Part shown: one piece after another, positions 55,760 through 64,000 of the stretch
How the letters are laid out: every line of letters begins with the position of its first letter
Position numbering within the stretch: the first letter of the stretch is position 1
Source: Ottelia alismoides
Lineage: Eukaryota > Streptophyta > Magnoliopsida > Alismatales > Hydrocharitaceae
Direction of reading: 5' to 3'
Assembly (NCBI GenBank): GCA_037367405.1
Contig: JAZKJV010000387.1
Location: 434,001-498,000, forward strand
Length of the DNA stretch: 64,000 bases
The notes under the pieces: generated by a model
What the model saw: only the letters and a program-made list of their open reading frames with translations
What the model was told of the DNA's origin: nothing
The model's database searches: none
Position numbers and translations under genes: made by a program

Positions 55760-57234
55760 GGGATTTTTACACCCATAACCCCGAGTAATTTCGCAATAAC
55801 AATCATAACCCTGTATAATCGCGAATTACATGAGAAACCCTGAGTAATGCTTAACTCTTACATGACATAACCCTGTGTCATGTTCCGTTTGGGTTGCCCG
55901 TTATGTTTGACCGAAAAAGTTACATATTGCCAATTTTACCCTTATAAGCATATCACATTTATAAAATATGCGACTAGTATAAAAAATTTAATAAAGCTTC
56001 TTGGAGATCCCTTCCGCTCCTCCCGCCACGGAATCTCCCATCGAGTCGGCTGTCCCCGACCTCCCCCCGCCCACCTTCTTGGGCAGCAGGTCCGACCCTC
56101 CCGCCAAGGCAGTCCCCGACCTCCCCCCGACCACCTCTTCCCGTTGTACCCAAGCCTGACCGCCGAACTTCCCCATCCCCCTCCACACCCCCCACTCTCG
56201 TGAACCCAAGGCCGCCTCCTGGTAGCCCCGACCACCGCCCAGGTCAGACCTCCCTCGAACCCCGTGCACCCTCCAGTCGCACCCCCACCCCCCCGTTGAA
56301 CCCACCCGCTGCCTCCTGGAAGCCCCGCTCCAGCCGCAGCCCCCCTCGCCTGTTGTACCCAAGCCCGACCGCCGAACCGCCACCCCCCCCCTCCATCCCC
56401 CCCCCCCCCCCCACCCACTCGACCCTCGTGAACCAAGGGCCGCCTCCTGGTAGCCCCGACTACCGCCCACCCTCCAGCACAAGAAACAGCCTCCCCCGGT
56501 GAACCCACCTGCTACCTCGTGGCAGCTCCGCTCCAGCCGCAACCCTCCCTCCCCCGCTGAACCCACCCGTTGCCTCCTGGAAGCCCCGCTCCGGCCACAA
56601 CCCCCTCCACACCCCCACCCCCGTGAACCCAAGGCCGCCTCCTGGTAGCCCCGACCACCGCCCAGGTCCAGTCGCAGCCCCCCTCCCCTGCTGTACCCAA
56701 GCCCGACCGCCGAACCCCCCCTCCACCCCCCCCCCACCCCACCCCGACCCCTGTGAACCCAGGGCCGCCTCCTGGTAGCCCCGACTACCGCCCACCCTCC
56801 AGCACAAGGAACGCCCTCCCCCGGTGAACCCACCTGCTGCCTCGTGGCAGCTCCGCTCTAGCCGCAGCCCTCCCTCCTCCGCTAAACGCAAGCCCGACCC
56901 CGGCGACCTCCCTTGCCTCCTGGCAGCCCCGCCCCCGCCTCCTGCTGGCAGCTCAGACCTCCCTCAACCCTCCCCCGACGCACACCCTCCAACCCAGAGA
57001 AACTGCCTCTTGGCAGTCAAAATTGAGATACTTATTTTTTTATTTAGATTAAATTGCATCTGTTAGATCGTTGATTAGTTAGATTAACTCAATCATCTGG
57101 TTGGGTTAACGAAGTAAAGTAAGGTTATAGGTGTAAGACGGCACACTTATTTAGGATCCTCAGCGTAATTCGTGATTATGCGGGGTTATGAATGTTATTA
57201 CGAAATTACTCAGGGTTATGGGTGTAAAAATCCC
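55760..57234. mobile_element. Non-autonomous MULE with C-rich core, 1.5 kb
   Basis: Both ends read inward GGGATTTTTACACCCATAAC. The 9-bp flanks are TTCTAAAAT (55751-55759) and TTCTGAAAT (57235-57243), one base different. TIR similarity is strong for about 75 bp (to about 55836 and from about 57158). The core from about 55995 to 57010 is C-rich. No transposase is present, and I could not identify a captured gene in the core. Confidence 0.9.
56030..57010. repeat. C-rich compound tandem repeat
   Basis: A higher-order repeat with units containing GCCGCCTCCTGGTAGCCCCG (56210, 56440, 56637, 56765), GAACCCACC(C/T)G(C/T)TGCC, and GTACCCAAGCCCGACCGCCG (56140, 56355, 56694). Poly-C runs occur at about 56399-56411 and 56729. 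Long frames such as 55988-56833 (-) arise because the repeat lacks stops. Confidence 0.85.
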
Positions 57235-57243
57235 TTCTGAAAT

Positions 57244-58250
57244 CTGGATACATGCACGAAAGTTGGCAGATATGAATAGTTATTATTTTGCCCTTGGAAG
57301 ATTGTAATATGTACACATCAACATGGACAATAAAATAAATACTTCATAGATTTATAGATAAGTTTAAATGTGTGGCAAGGAAGACCCGCATGATAAATGT
57401 ACATTGCATGTGTTTATTTAATAAACATATCCATTGAATGTGGATGAAAAGATATAAAAATTTTGTTATATACAATTCAAAATAAACTGCAACTATTTAT
57501 TTATATACTTAAACGGACATGCTTAGTTGGGGATATAAATAAATATATATATATATATATATATATATGCATGTATCGATCCATTCTGAGGTGGGATGTA
57601 CATATTTGTATAAAATGGATACAATATCTCATAGGACACGGATAATATCCATGCTCAATTGCAACCTTCATTACAACTCAGTTGGTAAGCATGAGGAGAC
57701 CAATAATTGATTCTCATTAATGCTAGAGTGAAAAAGAATTTTTAACTAAATTACAGGTGCCCCGGAGACAGCACATTAAATATATGATATCAAAGAACAG
57801 AAGCTTATTTTTGTTTTGCTATAGTAAAGGATTGTACATAGACAAATGAGATCGTGAACAACGCACTTTAGTTGTATGATTGTATCACATATTCCAATTC
57901 ATTCTGAACTATAACACCAATTAAAGCCTCACTTGGGTAGGCAAATATCTTTGTCAAGTTTAGACATTAGAACATGACCATTTACTACTTATTCTTCTTT
58001 GTTGATATTATACAAACAAACTAAAGACATAACCAAATTATCAAATAAAAAATAAGTAATTCAATACATTTTTCAGTCGGAGTTGATTTAAAGTACTTGA
58101 TAAGGTCAAAAAAAAGTACTGTTTAAAAGCAACATGTCTCATGGTTTTTTCATGTCTTAGGTGTTAAAAGAAGCAGAGAGGGGAAAAATAACAGCTCTTC
58201 TAAAAATAATCAAATCCATTAAACTATTGAATTTGTTATGGTCAGTGCCG
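57244..58250. other. Unassigned AT-rich sequence with (AT)n
   Basis: No gene recognised. An AT dinucleotide run lies at about 57544-57568. Confidence 0.35.
57544..57568. repeat. (AT)n microsatellite
   Basis: About twelve AT units. Confidence 0.85.
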
Positions 58251-60010
58251 GAGCCAAAAAAGCTAACAAGCAGCAGACCAGTCCCTACTATGATATGTAG
58301 TTGCCTATTGGATCAGATACGGTAGTGTAGAAAATGACAATGCAGAAACCAATCAAAGATAAAGAAAAAAGAACATAAAGAACATCGGGATTTACATGGA
58401 ACCCTAGAGGGATGAGACCATGGGAGTATCGCCTCAAAAGGCTCATTTGTATATTGAATTCTCTCAATGAATACATGTGGTGTGGGGTTCCCCCACCAGT
58501 AAGACCAAGTCCCGCTCACAGACGATGTATGACTAAACCTGTAAATGTAGTAACTGGACTATGGATGCATACTCTAATAATCCTCCTCAAGCTGGGGCCT
58601 GGAGCATGTAATGCATGGGCTTGGACAAATAGAAAGAAATCACTCACTCACAAACCACATGACATTACAGACAATATCAACTCAACACGAACTTTGTTGA
58701 CTGCCTACTGAGGACGTTGCTTCTCATGCCATGCTGATGAGGAGAAGCTGAAGGGCTGGAGTGATCCGAGTCTCCTCGTCGGAGAACGTGCTCTCTGTAC
58801 TGCGTAGAGTCACTGAAATTGGAATGAGTTTCCTCATCGATGAACTCTTGCCCTCAACTATCTCCTTCACAGAAGACCACTTCATTTCTCTGAAGTGCCA
58901 CACAAAGAACATCGTGAAAATATCCATACATAGATCTTTGAGGATGGATCTCTTTTATAGGGACCTTGAAGTGTGTTCTCTCTCATAGGAACCTCGAAGA
59001 ATCTCATACTGGAGTTCACAATCACTGGAGAATGGAGTTTGAAACCGAGTCTCCTTGTTGGAGAACCAGGTCCCTCGAATATGGAGTGCCTCGAATCGGT
59101 ACAGTCTGAATCTGAAAGCTCTTCACAATATTCCCCCTTTCTCCCATACTTGTCGAAAAAAGGTGACATCGACCAAGTTGGGAGAAGAATAGAAGCAGGT
59201 AAAACAAAAATCATCAGCATTTTTAAAATAAGCCGTTCTTTTTTCCTCTCGTCTTTCTTCTTTTTCGCATGGCTTCTTTTCTTGTATGTTAGTCTTTTTT
59301 CAATCGGAATCCCTTTTTTCGCCATTCTTTTTTTATTCGAAGTAGCTTCTTTTTTTTTTCAATCAATATGACCAAACTTTGGCCCAAAAATCTCACCTCC
59401 TTTTCCGTTTCTTCGAATGCCACATCTAAGATTTCCAAAGGGGGAATCCATCTTGACACATCTAAGAGTTAGAGCCATGTCGCCGCTTGGAGAAGGTACA
59501 ACACGTGGATATCATAACTAGGGGTAGTCGACGTGGTCTACAGCCTGGAGATGGTGATCTTGCACGAGGATGATGTGCGTGGTCGCCTGGAGCTGTTGTT
59601 GGAGGAAGAATCCAATCACAGGAGGAGATGTTGTAGACTTGGGTTTATCGTCGAGATACTGAGTTGCAGTGGTGCTGGAGCCTCTTCACGCTTGGAGAAG
59701 ATGCTGCCTGAAGAAATCGCATCACATCGATAGAGCCTCTACTGGATTTTCTTCTTTCGCAATCGCCGCCGTGGGGCTTGTTTCTGCATCTCCAGTATGC
59801 CTAAGTTTCTCTTGTGAGATCGCTGCCTGGAGGAACCCATCTATGCCGTCGATCAAGTGGTATGTCTAGGGTTTTGTTGTTGTTGCGAGAGGTTTGAGGG
59901 ATGATCTCGATAAGGATTGAGTTCCGATGGGTGGCCGTGAAGGATATGGTTAGATCCTCAAGCGCATCACGGAAGCGTGAGCATCGTATCGAATACGATG
60001 AAGAACGACT
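58251..60010 (-). repeat. Copia LTR-like pieces, poorly resolved
   Basis: On the - strand CAGCTTGAGGAGGATTATTAGAG (58581-58603) resembles a copia polypurine tract followed by an LTR start, and GGGAGAAAGGGGGAATATTGTG near 59120-59141 looks like another. The stretch at 58390-58510 resembles the U5 text of Ale-type LTRs. Frames at 58882-59325 (-) and 58973-59371 (+) overlap, with lysine-rich or hydrophobic low-complexity content, and are not called. Sequence at 59480-60010 is unassigned. Confidence 0.3.
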
Positions 60011-60510
60011 AGTCGTACTAGTTGTTCTATGCAGCGAAATTTTAAAAAATTTTATGCGACGAAACCACATGATCCAAGAACAATTCTCGGATCGTTTCGT
60101 CTAAACCACAAACAAGTAATATGATTACCTCTTGAAGCGTGGTTGCGATTGAGTCTCTAAACGAAGAGGCCTCCTGTCTCAAGTCCGATCCGACGGAGGA
60201 GACGCTTGCGAGCGTGGGGATGAATCGCGTGCTTCTCGCAATCCATGTTGATGATCCAAGCGGCGGATCTCCTGATCTCGACACACGAGATCCGACGTCT
60301 TCTTCACGAGCGAGGCGCACCGAAGGAGACGGAGATCCACGAGCAGACGATCGGGCAGCATAACGACGATGCTGCGACGATGGAGACTCCCTCTAGGGCA
60401 TCCATGGTGGACGTCCATATGAGAGGGAGAGAGAGTATGCGTGTATAGAGAAAGAGAGAGAGAGAGACGTGCTCCAATAGCATAGCCCTAGAGAGCATGG
60501 TATGCCTCTC

Positions 60511-60518
60511 TATTTATA
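60511..60518 (-). promoter_or_regulatory. TATA box of copia LTR
   Basis: TATAAATA on the - strand, followed by GAGAGG, inside the LTR at a position suited to the U3/R boundary. The CT-rich tract downstream (about 60420-60470) would be in the 5' leader. Confidence 0.55.
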
Positions 60519-61165
60519 GGGTTTTGGGATCCATGGATCTCAATCCATGGGACTCATAAAATCAATGGTTGAGATTGATTTATGATCAATCCAATGGTCA
60601 AGATTGTTATTGGTAAAAGCCAACAACTTATGATTTAATTTAGATCAAATATATTTGACAAATCAAATATACATCAATCCTAAAATTAAACCAATCAAAT
60701 AAGGAGACAAATTCCATGGAGATCTCATCTCCCATTGGAATATAGTGGACAGCCACTTGTTTCCAATTGGAGGCAATCTCATGAGATTTCATGAGATTGA
60801 ATATCTCCATGAAAATCTCCATTATTTATTCCAACAACTTTTGTTGTGATTTATTCTTCAAAAATAATTCATAATTAATTTTTGAGAATATTGCAATCTT
60901 GTCATTGGAAAATTGTGAATCACATTCACAACACAAAACAAAATATAATTTACATTTTCAATTAATTACACAATGTGTATCCAATACAAATCAGTAATTA
61001 ATTAAGAAATATAAATTATAATCAGCTCTCTCTAATACATTATAAATCACATTTATAATATATTACGAATAATATGGATAGTGCTATCCACATTATTCAT
61101 ATCCATGATAATTAAATCACTTTAATAATATTGGATCTCTATTCTCACGTGCCCAAATAATATGA

Positions 61166-61173
61166 ATCATATT
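61166..61173. repeat. 8-bp target site duplication, left, of hAT
   Basis: ATCATATT, repeated exactly at 62137-62144. Confidence 0.92.
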
Positions 61174-62136
61174 CATGGTTCAAAAAAACGCGCCTCGAGG
61201 CGCACGAGGTGTACGCCTCGAGGCGAGGCGGCCTAAAACCGCCCCAGAACGGCCGCCTCAGGGGGACTCTGAGAGGCGAACGCCTCAGTTGGTCGAGGCG
61301 GTCGAGGCGGTCCCTGAGGCGTTTTTTTATTTTCAAAATATTTGTTATGTTAATCATTTATCCTATTAGTAATTTCATATGTTTATAAAAGTCTAGTTGT
61401 TTAGGATATAAATATACAAGATGAATGCTTAAATTTGGCCACTTTCATGTTCATATTTACCATTAAACATGTCCAATTATGTCAAAAACTCTTAATTTAA
61501 GGCAACATACAAATCCGCAAATCCGCAAATATCATTTAAAGCATTACTTGTAAACTTAATTTAAGGAGTTGTTACACAATAAGCTATGCAATATACTGAG
61601 AAGGACAAAGAAGATAGAATTCAAGGGGAGGTCATGTACATTCTCATACAAACAAATCCATATATCTGAATAGAAATAAAATCTTTAATAAAAAAATTTC
61701 GCCGGGGGCGCTGCCCCCACACCCCCGCAGGGGGGGAGCGCACCTGCTCCCCCCCTAGACCCCCCCCCAGGCTCGCTGACCGGGCAGCGAGACCCCCGTC
61801 TTGTTGGGGTATGTTATGGCAGGAGGGGTGCATACACTAGTTCTTCAACTTGGGTTAGAGAGTTAGAATTCTGATGAATACTAACATATGCATTCTCATA
61901 CATTTGTATATCTTTCTATTTTGGGGTTCTTATCTTTATTATTTCATCATATCTTGTAGTGTAAATTATTATATATTGGGCAGAGAACATATAATACATA
62001 AAGAGACATATAATTGTAGTTTTATACATATTTTTCTATATATAACTGAGGCTTACGCCTCGACCGCCTCGAGGCTACGCCTCGCCTCGATTCCAAGGAG
62101 ACCGCCTCGTTCCGCCTTTCGTTTTTTCAAACCTTG
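61174..62136. mobile_element. Non-autonomous hAT with CpG-rich subterminal repeats
   Basis: The ends are CATGGTTCAAAAAAACG on the left and CAAGGTTTGAAAAAACG on the right (- strand). They are flanked by a perfect 8-bp duplication, ATCATATT. Next to each end are dense copies of GCCTCGAGGCG-type words (61187-61321 and 62050-62118; GAGGCG or CGCCTC occurs about 20 times). The AT-rich middle contains a separate GC-rich palindromic block (61698-61800). It is inserted in the copia LTR. No transposase frame is present. Confidence 0.93.
61698..61800. repeat. GC-rich palindromic block inside hAT
   Basis: Contains GGGGGCGCTGCCCCC, then CCCCCGCAGGGGGGGAGCG, GCTCCCCCCC and GCTCGCTGACCGGGCAGCG, giving several overlapping hairpins in otherwise AT-rich DNA. 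Origin unknown. Confidence 0.75.
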
Positions 62137-62144
62137 ATCATATT
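62137..62144. repeat. 8-bp target site duplication, right, of hAT
   Basis: ATCATATT, identical to 61166-61173. Confidence 0.92.
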
Positions 62145-63535
62145 CACATTATTCACATCTTTGATAATCAAATCACATTTAATTATCTAAGATAACTCTC
62201 CTTATAATATGAATCAAATTCATATCATTCATGATAATTAAATCACATTTAATTATCCATTTTCTCAATGCTCGGATACATATATCAACAATAGAATTAT
62301 CCATGAACTCTTTCAAGGATACTGCGCTTTCTCCACGAATACTTAGAGATAAGTACATGGCGATTGTATTGTTCCACGTATAGTGACTTGGATATTGAGA
62401 TCATATCTCAAATCCAGATCTCGGGACTCCCATTGATGCTTGATTAAATCAAGACCGCAAATCTAATCTTCTCATTGAATATGAATCATATTCAGATCAA
62501 TGTCCAACATTTGGACTAAGATCAGATTACTTCTCTACTGAGAGGAGTCACTAAAATCCAGACCCGTTTCATCACTCCCTAGGAATGGAAGTGTCATGGT
62601 TATACAATCGTTTATGATCACATCACCCTCAGGTATTCCCAATACCTGTACATCCTGCATACTGGAAGACCCATAATAATCGCGAAATATAAGATCAATT
62701 TTACACTGTCTACTTCAGGGATTTATCATCAAGTTTCTCATTCGATCATTGGGAATCGGTATCGATCATATACTTTCCAAAAGCATATATCATACCTAGG
62801 TCTTGATCATATACTTTCCAAAAGTATATATCAAACTTACAAATTTAGTCAAGCTTCCAAAGCGAGACGACCGTGCACGGAATTTGATTCTTCCCAATAT
62901 CTCATGAGTGAGCTCATGTCTTCCGGTTCAGTAATGAACATGTATGATCCCTTTGAGAGATCGTATTACTCATATGCCCTTATATGCACACTAGCGCGCC
63001 GGTGTATAGACCTTGATTAGGTCATCAACCTATTGGTCTGCCAAATGTACACACTCAGACATATAGTAACACATCTGTCTCCGGTCAGAGGATGCGTGCC
63101 TATATCATGACAACATACGACATAGGACTTTGGTTATCTCGATCTCGTTAAGTCAACTCTTTGACCTAACTTATCTAACACCTCCGAATATCTATTCTTA
63201 TGTAGAGGACCTGCATCAAGAGGTCAGTTAGATATCAGCCTTTAGAGAAAGGATTGCAATCTCCTTCTCAGGCCGGAGATCATCTCTTAATAATCATTTG
63301 ACGGTGCTCGATGAGTCCTCAATCTAACTCTTTAGATATTCATCCAAGCACCAGCCTCTATGATTCAATAATTGAATAAACAGCTGTATGATCATCAAGA
63401 TGGCCATGGTACATAACCCTAATTGTACTAAGGGACCTATTATGCAAATTATTTATTCGTCATTTCAGATCAGGGAATGATATTCGCAATAACATTTATT
63501 GCATAATGGCTCGCCGTGGGCTCGCATGTCCAACA

Positions 63536-63545
63536 ATCTCCCACT
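63536..63545 (-). other. Polypurine tract of copia element
   Basis: AGTGGGAGAT on the - strand directly precedes TGTTGGAC. It is the plus-strand primer site of a Ty1/copia element whose body lies to the right. Confidence 0.75.
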
Positions 63546-64000
63546 AGCCCAAAGAGCCATTAATAGGCTAATCATTTAAACCCACACTCATGTGACAATC
63601 ATAGGCTATTTAGAAAATAGCTAGGTAAGCTGATCAGTCACTCTGTTCCTGAGAGACTACGCCAAGTCCTTTTACGGTACTTGCATATCTCCTAGTTACA
63701 GTGCTCGCATCCAATGCGAATGTTGCATCTTATGCAACCAATACTCAATATTGTTATAGTGTCCTTGACACTATAGTTTGATAATTATTATAACCAGTAT
63801 GCCCATAATCCTTATCAGAATACCTATATTCCTAGAGATCTCTATCTCCTAAGGTATCTACAGTTAAGACCCTTATAGATCACTATCTACAAGGTCTTAA
63901 ACTTTTGAAGTTAAGACTTTGAGATCACTATCTCTAAGTTTCATCATCTTTGAAGATATTGTTATTACTGCAACCAAGTGTTTTATTTTCAGAGTAGGAT
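63546..64000 (-). other. Copia internal sequence downstream of pol
   Basis: Noncoding, with repeated words such as AAGGTCTTAA / AAGTTAAGAC and GATCACTATCT (two copies, about 63880 and 63927). No part of RNase H is visible before the window ends. Confidence 0.4.

Larger units (their letters stand above)
60011..63535 (-). repeat. Copia 3' LTR (left limit approximate), split by a hAT element
   Basis: On the - strand a polypurine tract at 63545-63536 is followed by TGTTGGACATGCGAGCC, a standard copia LTR start. The LTR continues leftward with a TATA box at 60511-60518 and ends somewhere near 60010 or 59880; no TSD could be fixed. Without the nested element the LTR is about 2.5 kb, in the range of Angela/TAR LTRs. 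The region 63546-64000 should be internal sequence downstream of pol, and it is noncoding. Family assignment beyond copia is an inference. Confidence 0.65.

Noticed and set aside
55942..56891. Overlapping frames of up to 281 codons in the C-rich MULE
   Set aside because: Repeat-driven (GGWAVVGATRRRP-type units) with frames open on both strands and no known domain.
58882..59371. Overlapping lysine-rich (-) and phenylalanine-rich (+) frames
   Set aside because: They are two readings of the same T-rich tract. I considered an organellar gene but found no convincing match.
1..64000. CRISPR arrays, bacterial operons, rRNA or intact tRNA genes
   Set aside because: None seen. The direct repeats present are transposon-internal or microsatellites, and the tRNA-like words are primer binding sites.

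Overview
The window is repeat-dominated flowering-plant nuclear DNA. Evidence for this is the presence of Tekay-type and Athila-like Ty3/gypsy elements, a SIRE-type Ty1/copia element, MULEs with 9-bp target duplications, hAT elements with 8-bp duplications, a plant-type Helitron, a LINE tail, and a degenerate piece of plastid rpl23. No intact single-copy host gene is recognisable. Nearly every coding similarity belongs to a decayed transposon or to a host-gene fragment carried by one. The species cannot be determined from the sequence.

Layout, left part (1-20541). The 3' end of a Tekay-like gypsy element (integrase tail plus 2.7-kb LTR) lies at 1-3494. Next comes an Athila-like gypsy element in + orientation: LTR-like sequence up to 9700, tRNA-Asp-type PBS at 9703, and decayed gag and protease at 11485-14278. 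It carries two insertions. One is a 3.77-kb solo LTR at 3943-7716 (TSD GAGCA). The other is an incomplete Tekay element on the - strand at 14279-18868 (LTR, PBS, gag, start of protease), flanked by TCCTC on both sides. At 20043-20172 there is a plastid rpl23-like fragment.

Middle (20542-37000). An autonomous-type MULE of 5.95 kb (20551-26501; TSD TTTAAATAA; 0.9-kb TIRs) carries a mutated MURA-type transposase and a short convergent ORF with a GRF zinc finger. To its right lies a SIRE-like copia element on the - strand (RT to gag, about 27290-35662, plus an LTR). It is split by a second, oppositely oriented copy of the same giant solo LTR (30518-34339; TSD ATGAT), and its RT is also interrupted by about 1 kb of unidentified AT-rich DNA.

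Right part (37000-64000). This is an array of DNA transposons in unassigned sequence. It holds a Pack-MULE at 38103-39520 with a CHX-type cation/H+ antiporter fragment, a foldback MITE at 40632-41003, two hAT elements (44004-44191 and 44581-45601), a 5'-truncated LINE (47417-47949, 15-bp TSD), and a 6.2-kb Helitron (48396-54622) with a captured intron-containing TM9SF gene fragment. A C-rich MULE follows at 55760-57234. The end is copia LTR sequence (PPT at 63536) that hosts a CpG-rich hAT element at 61174-62136.

Main interest: the MULE with transposase plus convergent GRF-finger ORF, the pair of unusually long solo LTRs, the truncated gypsy element with an apparent TSD, and two gene-capturing elements. 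Element ends were placed by reading terminal repeats and target duplications by eye. Ages, identities and copy numbers were not computed.
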